In this document: one piece after another, positions 33,501 through 43,690 of the stretch
Layout: each line of letters opens with the position of its first letter
Position numbering within the stretch: position 1 is the first letter of the stretch
Source: Leguminivora glycinivorella
Taxonomy: Eukaryota; Arthropoda; Insecta; Lepidoptera; Tortricidae
Assembly (NCBI RefSeq): GCF_023078275.1
Contig: NC_062990.1
Coordinates: 10,741,549 to 10,805,548 of the forward strand
DNA: 64,000 bases
Direction of reading: 5' to 3'
Program-made: the position numbers and the translations under genes
The notes under the pieces: generated by a model
The model's database searches: none
Told to the model about the DNA's origin: nothing
Seen by the model: the letters and a program-made list of their open reading frames with translations, nothing else

Positions 33501-33894
33501 CAGGTGGAGCATTAAGACAGGGATACTCGTTAATAAAGGAAACTTGTTTTTTTTTAATGTTTGTTCCATACTTCCAATAGTTAGTAATGTAATGACTTGA
33601 AAAGTAATAATGATATTACCCTCAACTAGAGTGTAGTAAATAAGACAATAAAATAAGTAAATTATTTTAAATCTCAACCTTAACCAGCAAGTAATAAAAA
33701 CACGAAAAATCAAGAGATAATTTTCTGAAGTAAAATCGCGGTAGTATAAAAAATTTCGGAAGAATAACATTAACATTATTATTATGCCAATTTCAACCTT
33801 ATCCTGTAGTCATTAGAAGAGTTTGAGAACAGACCACTGAGACCACATAGATTACGGATTGCATTGAAGTAATGCAAGGCAAATTTTCGACAAG

Positions 33895-33980
33895 GTTGTC
33901 AACTCAACTGGTAGCCTAGGGGAACAGAGCACTGGTTATACGAAGGGTCGGGCGCTTGGTGTTCCGAGTTCAAATCCTGG
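33895..33980 (+). mobile_element. tRNA-like SINE head, a third type
   Basis: tcaactggtagcctagggga (A-box-like) and ccgagttcaaatcctggcag (B box). It lacks a clover-leaf-quality acceptor stem, so it is a SINE head rather than a tRNA gene. Confidence 0.4.
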
Positions 33981-34059
33981 CAGTGGCGCTAAGTGTGATG
34001 TCTTTTTGTATGATGTTTGGCTGGAAGCCGACAAAATATTATAAAATTAAAAACGAGCA

Positions 34060-34303
34060 AATATGTATTCAGAAACGACGGTTGCTAGAAAAGTAATTGG
34101 TTGGTGCGGGCGGGGGGGGGGGGGGAGGCACAATTAGGGAGAACCGGCTCGGGCGAGCACACATCACGTGACCCGCTCGCCGTCGACCGATGATCTTTAG
34201 GGTTTAATTTCTCTGCAGTTTACATTATCCGATCCGATATCGGACGTCGGAAGGTATGGAATATCGGTCCTACATCCGATATCGGATTGGACAATGTGAA
34301 AAC
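34060..34303 (+). repeat. Dispersed repeat plus short hairpin
   Basis: 34060-34215 is the partner of 17300-17475 (cacgtgacccgctcg; ctctgcag) and carries a run of about 15 G at 34121. 34222-34303 is a separate hairpin: atccgatatcgga words on both arms, attatccgatcc pairing with ggattggacaat. Confidence 0.5.
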
Positions 34304-34571
34304 GCACTAATGAGGGTGCCACCGCCACTGGACGATTAACTTAGTAGTATTTAAAGACAAAGGCATATTTAGAAAAACTCATAACAAAAATTTATAAATG
34401 ATTTCTACCTCTCCCTAATGTGGTTTTACCCACCGTGACTAAGTGACACTCGTTTGAAATTAAAATATAAAAAAATGTATTTTAAACGACAATGAACATA
34501 AAAACTCGTAATAATTTAATGAATTTCTTTACTTATTAGCAAATTCACCTACATTAACCTTTTTTGGTCAA

Positions 34572-34720
34572 CAACGCCATCTAATTTTCTATCTATACAC
34601 TACTCCATTCTTGCTTTCAACGCCATCTAGTTTTCTATCTATACACTAGTCCATTCTTGCTACAGACGTTGATATGCAAAATTGACCCTTAGGCTTTCCA
34701 TGCACTTTTTCGGCTGATAG
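34572..34720 (-). repeat. 46-bp tandem duplication in a dispersed repeat
   Basis: Two units at 34572 and 34618 (caacgccatcta, ttttctatctatacacta). The adjacent tttttcggctgatagtacat shows that the block is the inverted partner of 29095-29225, with the 46-bp unit doubled here. Confidence 0.6.
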
Positions 34721-34728
34721 TACATATT

Positions 34729-34842
34729 TAAAAATATTTTAAGTGGGTTACTCGCGTGTTTAGTCGATATAACTTTGAAACGGATTGAAACATGTCGAAC
34801 GTTATATCGACTAAACAGGTAACCCACTTAAAATATTTTTAA
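34729..34842. mobile_element. Hairpin element with about 50-base arms
   Basis: taaaaatattttaagtgggt and gtttagtcgatataac pair with gttatatcgactaaac and acccacttaaaatattttta. The loop is about 20 bases. Non-coding. Confidence 0.7.
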
Positions 34843-34883
34843 ATTGGCTAAAAGTTCACGTTCCTTACAATGGAAGAACGTAG

Positions 34884-35026
34884 CAGTGCTGCAGTGGCGT
34901 AGCGTCGATACAACTCGATTCCCAACGGGTTCCCTAAAATTCTCCAGTATATGTAAAAGTCCATACAAACCAGATCCCGAAAACTGCTTCGGCTTTATCA
35001 ACGAAAATTTTCACGCCACGCCACTG
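34884..35026 (+). mobile_element. hAT-type MITE, 143 bp
   Basis: Related to 18735-18869 (gtggcgtagcgtcgatacaa shared). Starts CAGTGCTGCAGTGGCG and ends CGCCACTG, flanked by the 8-bp duplication GAACGTAG (34876-34883, 35027-35034). The extra CAGTGCTG at the left end is absent from the other copy. Confidence 0.8.
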
Positions 35027-35167
35027 GAACGTAGCCACCATTTGTGTAGTAAATAACCCAAAAATCATTACAGATCTGTGGTACATTTCGATTATTTCAC
35101 CATTGTATCCTTCTTTGACCAATTTGCCGTACCGTCACAGTATAATAAAGAGTACTATCGTACAGTA

Positions 35168-35363
35168 TCGGCACTCCCGCTCCCCGCTGAAAGCGCCGCC
35201 GACCCCCTCTCGGTTACCTCACAATTACCGCCTGTCAAAAACGCGAACAGTCAACCTGTCATATCTCACTCATACAAGCATGGTACGCGTTCACCTACAC
35301 GAGCTTAGAATGTGTGCTAGGAACGCGCCTCTTTCATATAATTGATCGCCAGTGTCCGAGGTG
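35168..35363 (+). repeat. Dispersed repeat, partner of 12430
   Basis: actcccgctccccgc, ttaccgcctgtcaaaaacgc, catacaagcatggtacgcgt and gatcgccagtgt are shared with 12430-12622. Confidence 0.6.
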
Positions 35364-35730
35364 TGGTACCGTAATAAGTACTAAGGAAATATCAAAGTAC
35401 GATTACTAAAAAATATACTTCTGCTCGTACTTCCTTCCAGGAATTCAAAAAAATTTTATGCGATAAAAATCACAAGAGGTTGGGTACATTTCTACTTTAT
35501 ATTTTGTTCGGAAAAAACCCTGTTTAAATAATATTCTCACGATATTTATTTAATATTCTTTGTTACAGAATCGAGGTCTGCGTGTCCTGGTATGTATGTA
35601 AATTTAATATCAGAAGTACGCGCTGTTTATACAGGAAAAAAATCGGAAAATTCTGAAAGAAGGGAATTTATAGAGATCGGAAAAATCACGAAAAATGAAT
35701 GTAATCTTGGTTTAGGACAGTATAACATCA

Positions 35731-36047
35731 GGGTGGCTAGCCGAATGGCACAATCGCTCACGAAACGCTCACGAAACGAAGCGCTAGTAGATATCTATCT
35801 CTATCGCGCTTGCGTATTGGCGCGACAGAGCCAGCGGCGTATCGCTTTCGTTTGGCGTCGGAGAAATGCCATTCGGCTACGGGGCCAGGCCCCGTAGCCG
35901 AATGGCATTTCTGCGACGCGAAACGAAATCGAAACGCCGCAGAAAGGTAGTCTGGCTCTCTCGTGCCGATACGCAAGAGTGATAAAAATAGATTGCTACG
36001 AAAGTGAGCGTTTCGTGAGCGTTTGTGCATTCGGCTACGCACACAGT
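35731..36047. mobile_element. Two MITE family D copies, head to head
   Basis: 35731-35886 (gggtggctagccgaatggca to cggctacggggcc) is followed directly by a second, divergent copy in the other orientation (about 35886-36047). They share ggggccaggcccc at the join. ORFs in both directions are artefacts. Confidence 0.75.
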
Positions 36048-36143
36048 GGTAACTCTTCTAACAAACGTACGACGCGCGGTATGTATGTACTCGTATGTAT
36101 GCGCGCCATGTTCGTACTCGTACGCAACGCAACACATGTAAAA

Positions 36144-36283
36144 CGCCGTGTCTTGCGTGGGCGACGGTCGCGCGACCGTCGCCGTCGCGTCTCATACTTC
36201 CATATCGATAAGGTTTGATTTCGTATGCGTCGCATCGCCGTCGCGCGACTATCGCGCGACCGTCGCCCACGCAAGCCACGGCG
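36144..36283 (-). mobile_element. Palindromic MITE, 140 bp, copy 4
   Basis: Same family as 3314-3453. The right flank is TAA and the left is AAA, so one side of the presumed TAA duplication has mutated. Confidence 0.8.
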
Positions 36284-37604
36284 TAAGCGGATGAGAATGA
36301 ACGAGAATGAATTTCTCTTACCCGTTTAGATAAGTTTCGTTTATCAAATTGATTTCAGTTTTGTTTGATTTTTGTTTTAAAGTTAGTGTTTTGAAACTCT
36401 CGTCACGCTCAAGATTCTACTTCTCGAAGGATTAGTTTAGATATAGCGCGACTGTTACGCCATCTTATACGTTTACCATCCAGGCGACCTGTCTGTAGGC
36501 TTGTGTAGTACATGTACTAATAGTACAAAAGACACGAGACCGAACTACTCCCAAATGATTCTGCTCTCTAGTAAATTTAGTACACTCACACACGCGCAAC
36601 AGAATGGGAGCGAAAGGAGCGAAGAGCCGAGAAGTGACAATGACAGCAAAGCGATCCGTGTGACCCGACCGCAACCGAACTAGAACCGACTGACTCGGAC
36701 CGAGAGCGCACGAAAACGGCCGATCAGCTCTAGGCTAGTACGAGCGAGCGTTACTGTACGCCATATGCACAATTTGTCTCTCGCTCTCTCGGTGTACTAC
36801 TGTACTAAATGTCCTAAAAGAACGAACTAGTACACTTCGGAGATCGTACTAGTTGGGAGCGATCTTTTCAGTGAACGAGCAGGCACAACTCTAAATACCT
36901 GTCTGCTTGTTTACACCTGCTATCGCATAAAAAAAAGCCTAAATACTTAGTAAATTCAAAGCATTTGCTTTATAAAGCGAAGAAAATTTCAATATTACGC
37001 TAGAATTTAACTGTTAACTATTAAAACTTATGCAAAAAGTTGTGTACTTAAATTTGCGTACGAAAAGAGTATGTTTATTTTCATAATCAATGTTATATCG
37101 CTATCGACTTTCTCCTAACTTTCCATAGCACTTTGGGAAAAGAATATTCATTAGTAAACTTTTCAGACTTGGAAAATTTATTGAGAAACTTGTGCGTATT
37201 TTGTGAAAAATATGTACGAATAAGTATTACCGTTTTGAGTAGGTTTAACGTAGATTTAAGTATGAATAAAGATGAAGTAATTTATTTATTTTATTTTTAT
37301 TTCTTGAAGATACAACAGAAGTATGTGACAGGATAATACAGATTACATTAACAACAATACATCGAGATTTGTTCACGTACTTCCTTAAACGTTCTCATTA
37401 AAAGTAAGTTTACAACAAAAGCACTCGGGTTCGTGACAGTCAGCCGGCAAAGCCCAAGTGAATATCGTTGGTGGCTCATTTACACAATAGGCCATATAGT
37501 TTCCTATACTTAAAATAAAATATTTTATGCAGTGCACGAAATAAAGCACCGCATAATTAGAAGAAACATATGGACAGTAGTTATGTTTAAACATAATTCG
37601 TATT
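36284..37604. other. No gene; moderately GC-rich patch near 36500-36870
   Basis: 36500-36870 has repeated tgtactaa/tagtac words and acgagcgagcg phrases, with no ORF beyond about 70 residues that I can support. The rest is AT-rich. Confidence 0.3.
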
Positions 37605-37890
37605 TAATAAGTCAAAGAGAAAGATATAAAGTAAATAAATTGACCGTGACGTCACTCCTCAGTATTTCATCTATCTATCCATCTATAGCAGCCTTTAAAG
37701 CGCCCGTCTTCGGACATAGGCCTCCTCTCCATTCCTCCACGCTTGTCTGTCCATTGCCATCCGCATCCAGTTATCTCCAGCTAGTTGGCAGATGTCACCT
37801 CTCAGTCCAAGAGGCGGCTTTGCCACGACCGCGGGCAGTATTTCATAGTAATTCCATATTAGCAAATCGTTTTGACAGGTCTTAAAAAGA
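37605..37890 (+). repeat. Old dispersed repeat with a LINE insertion
   Basis: gaccgtgacgtcactcctca ... agtaattccatattagcaaa is shared with 41605-41710. The copy there lacks the insert, proving that 37671-37836 is an insertion. Confidence 0.7.
37671..37836 (-). mobile_element. 166-bp LINE 3'-end insertion with 10-bp TSD
   Basis: (ctat)n at the left is the antisense tail, and gacataggcctcctctccat is the antisense LINE body. AGTATTTCAT flanks it (37661-37670, 37837-37846), while 41659-41668 shows the single copy. Confidence 0.8.
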
Positions 37891-38640
37891 ACACTGATTT
37901 AAACTTTCACGATTATTACACAGAATTATTTTTTAAATCGGGACTTAATCGCGTATGACTACATATTAAACTGACCTCCAACGTTTCAGGGACGGCGCTG
38001 TCCCCGTGGTCTCGGAGAAGACTGGCTTGAAATGACATCAACACCTTCTGACAGCCGCGCGAGTTTTTCGAACTACCCGCACTCGGTTTTGATTATCAAC
38101 TTGAACTGTTTGCGCACTAGGCATGTTACTCTGTCGACACACAACGGTGAAGATATTCGATTTAACGACTGTCGATATTATTTTCCGCTTACTCTAATTA
38201 ATGACAGGATTCCATGTGGATGAGATCCTAAAACCTTCGTCCCGATTGAAATTGCGATGTTTTTTGATTTCAATGGCTTCACGCAATGGCACGCGAATTG
38301 CTGCGGATTTGACTACTAGAAAATTAGCCAATTGCCGATGATGACGGAGTACGAGCATGCGCGATTGTGCTGAGAGCATATAAACGTCTGTGAGTGGGCT
38401 CATTGCCTGTTATCGGGATTAATCGGCGAATCGTCGGCACATTATAGGAATGCGTTCCAATCATCATACTTGCTACACAATCGCTGTAACCAGTCGCGTG
38501 GTGGACGTCGAGGAAAATAGCCGCTATCACTTCGACGTATAATTGCCCATCCTTAACAGCCGACCGAATGGTGGCCGCTATCGGATGTAAGAAGCGCCTG
38601 GCATCCGTTGGCTCGGTGGACGACATTCGAAAAACTGCGG
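37890..38640 (-). pseudogene. Penelope-like element remnant (3' end)
   Basis: The minus-strand frame ending near 38194 includes R-E-A-I-E-I-K-K-H-R-N-F-N-R-D-E-G-F and W-N-P-V-I before a stop. This resembles the end of the GIY-YIG endonuclease region of Penelope-like elements. Downstream on the minus strand come gaccacggggacagcgccgt and ctgaaacgttggag. The upstream frame (38324-38626) is shifted. No reverse transcriptase part is present. Family call from memory, no search. Confidence 0.4.
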
Positions 38641-38760
38641 GACACTTCTGGGTGAGATTAGCCCAGGACCGCGGTAAGTGGCGTACACGAAGGGAGGCCT
38701 ATGCTCAGCAGTGGGCGATTAATGGCTGAAATGATGATGATGATGAACAGCCGACGGTCA
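38640..38760 (+). mobile_element. LINE 3' end with ATG-repeat tail
   Basis: Reads A-Q-D-R-G-K-W-R-T-R-R-E-A-Y-A-Q-Q-W-A-I-N-G to a stop, then (atg)n. It is the sense version of the 16683-16830 family. Confidence 0.55.
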
Positions 38761-39243
38761 GTAAAAAGCAACCCATAATAGAGAAGATGATGGCCACTTA
38801 TTTAATCGATCATCAAATGGGCTATATATTGTGTGGGCGAGCCATGCCGTTCAGTAGCGGTCGAAACGCAGTCTGGCTCTGTCGCGGCACTACAGAAGAG
38901 CTACAAGAAATCCTTCTTTGATGGTTACGATACGTTTATGAAGCATAAGGCCCGATTTAGACGGCGTGCGAACTCGCATGCGATTTTAGTTACATTGCTG
39001 GCTGTTGTGCTGTTGAGGCTACATAAAATTTTGCAGAGCCATCAAATACCGCAATGTAAAAAAAGAAATGAGTGTGTTTGCGTGTTTGTGAGTGGGTACC
39101 AACTGACTTGCTTATCTTTAGGAGGGAGGTCCTGTTATTTATGGTCGGGTCTCCTCACTCTAAGGCGCCAGGATAGTCTGTCCTGGGTTGTCGGTTCTGG
39201 CAATTGGGCTTTCCTAAGGTCTCTCTTTATATTTGACCACCAG

Positions 39244-39362
39244 TGGCCCGTTTCTCGAAAGGTACAATCCTTGTATTACAAGTGTGTTTCCAAGACAACC
39301 CATACGATTTGACAGTTCGCGCACTTGTAATACAAGGCTTGTACCTTTCGATAAACGGGCCA
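39244..39362. mobile_element. Hairpin MITE, 119 bp
   Basis: TGGCCCGTTT ... AAACGGGCCA ends. Arms include aaggtacaatccttgtatta and its inverse (taatacaaggcttgtacctt), about 43 bases with few mismatches. Confidence 0.7.
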
Positions 39363-39804
39363 CAGGTTGCAGGCGGACGGCCTCTACCTTTCTTTCGTTC
39401 TGGCATGGCTAGTGCAACTTTTAACACGTGGTTTTCGCTTTGTCCATTTGGTTGACTAAACGTGGAAAAATTTGAGTTGAAATTGACCTTTAGTCGACTA
39501 TTTATTTACAGCTTTTTAGGCAATAATAAATTAGGTTACTTAAACAGTTTTAAACAATTATTCCGAGAATTCAGGAAAAAATTCTAACAATATACTCTGC
39601 CGGGACCGATTCAGCAAACTTTTAAGAAGAGCTCCAAGTTTTTCCTTTAATAAAAATTTAAAGCCAGCTCCGTCATTTTGGGGACTTTATTTGGATTATT
39701 TAGTCACTTAATTGAGAAGTTTGGGGACTTTGCTAGTGGTTAGAATTTGTTGTTAGTTAGTAAAAACATCATGCCTGAAACAAAAATCACTTACCATCAG
39801 GGTG

Positions 39805-40100
39805 TGTACCCAAATGGCACAAACACTGACGAAACGAAACGCTCGTAGATATCTATCTCTATCGCTCTTGAGTATTGGCGAGACAGAGCCAGACTACCTT
39901 TCGATTTCGTTTCGCGTCGTAGAACGTCGTAGTACGGCTCGAGGTGTGATCGTGGTCAAACATCTACCTATACAAACTAAAAAAAAAAATGTATTCCTCA
40001 ATCGCCTTTGCGTTCAGAATTTTCGATTACAAACAAATATCTGTGCTCATCACACAAAGCTTAGCTGGCAGGGTCACTACCGACTGAACCAGACCGGTCG
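39805..40100. mobile_element. MITE family D fragment and SINE A fragment
   Basis: 39805-39930 has aaatggcacaaacactgacg and tagatatctatctctatcgc (family D). 40017-40100 is the minus-strand head of SINE A (gtgctcatcacacaaagctt; tgaaccagaccggtcg) with an internal deletion of the B-box region. Confidence 0.55.
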
Positions 40101-40404
40101 TCACAAAAATAAATGTTTATTTCAGCGTACCTAACTCAATGGAATGGACTCTGAAAAAAAACCTTTAGTTTCCTGTTAATAAAGTCCCTATTTCAAAAAT
40201 AAACTGAATTTACATAGGTTAGAAAAGTAAGAGAGTTTTCAATGCGTGTGTCAAATATGGCCCAAGCTTTGTTCCCAAGTGTAACTTGGTCGGAGTTACA
40301 CGACTGAAGTTTGACAAATTGGGAAAGTTCATATTAGGTGCTCATGTTTGTGAAAATTGTGTTTAATATGAAATTAAATTATAATTAGGTTAAATTCCTT
40401 GTGT

Positions 40405-40640
40405 TATACGGGCATTCACCGTGGCACATGGGAGCCTGGGGTCCGCTTTGAGAACTAATCTCAAGACTTGGCGTAGGCACCAGATTTTCGAAAGCGACTG
40501 CCATCTTTTTACAACCTGAAATGTCACTAGGCCTTATTGGGCCTATTTCCTTCACCGAAAAACGACTGACAAAATATCAAATGACATTTTGTACATAAGT
40601 TCCGAATAAATCATTGATACGAGCCGTAACTTACTGTCGT
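40405..40640 (-). mobile_element. SINE family B, tRNA head degraded
   Basis: catgggagcctggggtccgc ... atcaaatgacattttgtaca. The B-box part is reduced to gatacgagccgtaac. Confidence 0.6.
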
Positions 40641-41604
40641 TTACAATATAACTTCCTCCCCATGTTGCAATATACTATTTCATTGTAAGTATAGGATTTT
40701 TTTTATACACTGATCGGCGATTGACCTTAGTCACTAGTCACAGATGGCAAGTGAAGACAGAGTCTTAGACGGAGCTCACCGATTGAGTAGCTATTCACTC
40801 TTGCTTTAAAGACACCGAAACTTTTACTACTGATACCAGGCCTACGTCACTCGCTCGCGGTCGCACGTTAAGTACCTACCCGCTAGCAGTTGCCTCGAGG
40901 TAACAAGTGGCCGAGAGGTGCCACGCGCCCGCCTGGGTAGTCGCGTGGCACGTTCAGTCGGCCAAGAAAGTGGTCTACCAGTTTTTACAAAAGTTTCAGT
41001 GAGCTCTAACGATCGCCAAGGTTGACTTGACACATGGCATGACGTAAACATCATATATAGACAGAGCGATTGTCACTGACATAATTATTATTGCAAGCGG
41101 AAATCGACCTTGTTGTCTCATGACGTTTAAACGAACCTCACCCGTAGGGTGGTAAACCACATTTTTGGTCGACTGTACCTACTATTCTTCTGAGTTTCAC
41201 GGAGTATTTTATTATTAGTATTAGTTAAAGAAAGCGTTTTGCGAGCAAGTGAAGGATCTGTTAACTTATTAATAATACATTATTCGTACAACCAACTAAA
41301 AAACGTAACAATTTGTAGCAAACATCGTCACAAATTTACAAGTGACAATTCGTGACAATATCGTTTGGGGTCACCTTGACCTGTCCTGTTTATCATATGC
41401 CACGAATCTTCGCACCTCGTTTAGTCACGCAATATGTATTATGTAAACAGTTTTAACACCTATTAAGGCAAAGCGGACTAGTTTTTGAAGTGAAACGGAA
41501 AATGCGACTTCCAACAGACAGCGTTAAACGCTCAGTTGCCAACTTGAATTTTGAAAAATGCTAGACTGATGGCAAGAATATGCCAATTTTTGAAGTGAAT
41601 CTCT
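40641..41604. other. No gene proven; CpG-rich patch 40845-40975
   Basis: 40845-40975 is clearly more GC- and CpG-rich than its surroundings (gaggtgccacgcgcccgcct). A TATA-like catatatagac at 41052 lies nearby. A promoter or repeat are both possible. The 70-residue minus ORF has no recognisable domain. Confidence 0.25.
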
Positions 41605-42130
41605 TGAACTTGTAAAGAAAGATATAAAGTAAATGAATTGACCGTGACGTCACTCCTTAGTATTTCATAGTAATTCCATATTAGCAAATCGTTTTGACAG
41701 TTCATAAAAAGATGATTTATAAATCCATCATCAGACCTGTCGTCATGTATGGATCAGAGTGCTGGGCCCTAAAGGTGATGGATGAAAAGAGACTGCATGT
41801 AACAGAGATGAGAATGTTAAGATGGATGTGTGGCGTGACAAGGATGGATAAGATAAAGAATGAGTATATAAGAGGAAGCATGAAAGTTGCACCTATAGTA
41901 ATGAAAGTCATGTGACGAGAAAGGCATTGCGGATGAGTGTGGAAGGAAGTAACGGGAGAGGAAAACCGAGGAAAAGGTGGATGGATTGCGTGAGAGATGA
42001 TATGAAGCAAAAGCAAGTGAATGATGAGATGACGGATGATAGGGAAGTATGGAAGCGGAAGACATGCTGCGCCGACCCCAAATGAATGGGATAAGGGCAG
42101 GCAAATGATGATGAGTTCATAAAAAGAAGC
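41605..42130 (+). repeat. Old dispersed repeat with an RTE-type LINE insertion
   Basis: Second copy of the repeat at 37605. It is intact at the AGTATTTCAT site but split further right by the element at 41713-42113. Confidence 0.65.
41713..42113 (+). mobile_element. 5'-truncated RTE-type LINE, 401 bp, 14-bp TSD
   Basis: AGTTCATAAAAAGA occurs at 41699-41712 and 42114-42127. The body encodes the C-terminal end of an RTE-type pol: YGSECWALK, MRMLRWMCGVTR and NEYIRG, then after a frame break K-R-W-M-D-C-V-R-D-D-M and C-C-A-D-P-K stop. It ends in a short (atg)n tail. Not functional. Confidence 0.8.
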
Positions 42131-42166
42131 TGTTTTGACTAGTAGGAAACTAGCCTATTATCCATA

Positions 42167-42345
42167 TCCATACTAATATTATAAATGGGAAAGTGTGTGT
42201 GTCTGTCTGTTTGTCCGTCTTTCAGGGCCAAACGGAGCGACGAATTGACGTGATTTTTTAAGTGGAGATAATTGAAGGGATGGAGAGTGACATAGGCTAC
42301 TTTTTGTCTCTTTCTTATGCGAGCAAAGTCGCGGGCAAAAGCTAG
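42167..42345 (+). mobile_element. LINE-like 3' end (family C)
   Basis: tactaatattataaatggga to gtcgcgggcaaaagctagta. The centre is shortened relative to 4493-4734. Confidence 0.6.
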
Positions 42346-42712
42346 TATGTATTTAAATTAAAGACTGAGAGATTCTGGACCGGCAATCCAGGTTGCAGGT
42401 TCGGGTCCCGGTGTGATTCTTTCCATTTTTCCTTTAATTCAAAAATATGTAGTAGTATTTTTCCCAATTCAGTCTGTTCTGTTTTTCGTCTATAGAGGTA
42501 TTTTAATTAGTCTTTCGAGTCAAAAGATTTTCTATTTTCCACAAAAGTCCAGAAGCCGTGCATTTAAGTGCCAGTCATTGACGCCATTTTATTTTTAATC
42601 GTTCTTTACTTTATTGTTTGAATGTTGTCTTCATTTTTTTAAATAAATAGGCAGAGTAGGTACGTGCAAAAGCTATTTATATTTTTTCAGTAAAATAATG
42701 GTGTAACTTGAA

Positions 42713-43360
42713 ATAAATGCCATATACAAACAAAAAATGTTAAATGCTGCATTTGACATTTGGAGCCTTTGGTCATTTTTAGGGTTCCGTAGTCAACTAG
42801 GAACCCTTATAGTTTCGCCATGTCTGTCTGTCCGTCCGTCCGTCCGTCCGTCCGCGGATAATCTCAGTAACCGTTAGCACTAGAAAGCTGAAATTTGGTA
42901 CCAATATGTATATTAATCACGCCGACAAAGCGGTAAAATAAAAAGTGAAAAAAAATCTTTTGTTAGGGTACCCCCCCTACATGTAAAGTGGGGACTGATT
43001 TCTTTTTTCATTCCAACCCCAACGTGTGATATATTGTTGGATAGGTATTTAAAAATGAATAATATTAATATTTTCGGAAATAATCGCTCCTAAAGGAAAA
43101 AAAGTGTGTCCCCCCCCTCTAACTTTTGAACCATATGTTTAAAAAATATGAAAAAATCACAAAAGTAGAACTTTATAAAGACTTTCTAGGAAAATTGGTT
43201 TGAACTTGATAGGTTCAGTTGTTTTTGAGAAAAATAGGGAAAACTACGGAACCCTACACTGAGCGTGGCCCGACACGCTCTTGGCCGGTTTTTTTTCTTT
43301 GTACATATATGACATTTATTTCAGTTTATAGTTAAAACAGTAGTGTGCCTACTCAAAACA
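42713..43360. mobile_element. Dispersed repeat with inverted ends, split by a TCCG repeat
   Basis: gaaataaatgccatatacaa at the left and atatatgacatttatttcag at the right are inverted. Between them sits the whole TCCG element. The host repeat belongs to the 630/7345 family. Confidence 0.55.
42777..43296 (+). repeat. TCCG-microsatellite dispersed repeat, copy 2
   Basis: Same boundaries and terminal hairpin as 15301-15906, but only about 5 TCCG units. It keeps gaaagctgaaatttggtacc, which copy 1 has lost. Confidence 0.75.
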
Positions 43361-43367
43361 CACAAAT

Positions 43368-43690
43368 TAGAACCGTTTTTCCCCCGAAGGGTAAAAAACG
43401 GATATTTAGGTTCCTGCCGAAGCTTGAACCACTAATGAGATTAACACCTTCATAACTCGGCCCTAATCGAGTGAATTCCTCGACTAGTAGCGCCATCTGG
43501 CGCGCCAGTCAAGTACTAGTGTCGCCCGGTTACCAGCGCTCGGCTGCTTTTTCCTCAGTACCTTTAGCCGGCAAGGCCCTTAAGGGTGGTTCAAGCTTCG
43601 GCAGGAACCTAAATATCCGTTTTTTACCCTTCGGGGGAAAAACGGTTCTATTTAGGTGTCCGTGCCTTCGCTTGAACCACTAATGAGACG
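43368..43690. mobile_element. Palindromic element with perfect 65-bp arms
   Basis: 43368-43432 and 43586-43650 are exact reverse complements (including cccccgaagggtaaaaaacg). The core contains gtagcgccatctggcgcgcc. A second, diverged end (gtgtccgtgccttcgcttga) follows to 43690. The core plus this end recur inverted at 49515-49690. Confidence 0.75.

Noticed and set aside
40842..41054. 70-residue minus ORF in a CpG-rich patch as a first exon
   Set aside because: No recognisable protein, donor or start context; left as an unassigned patch.
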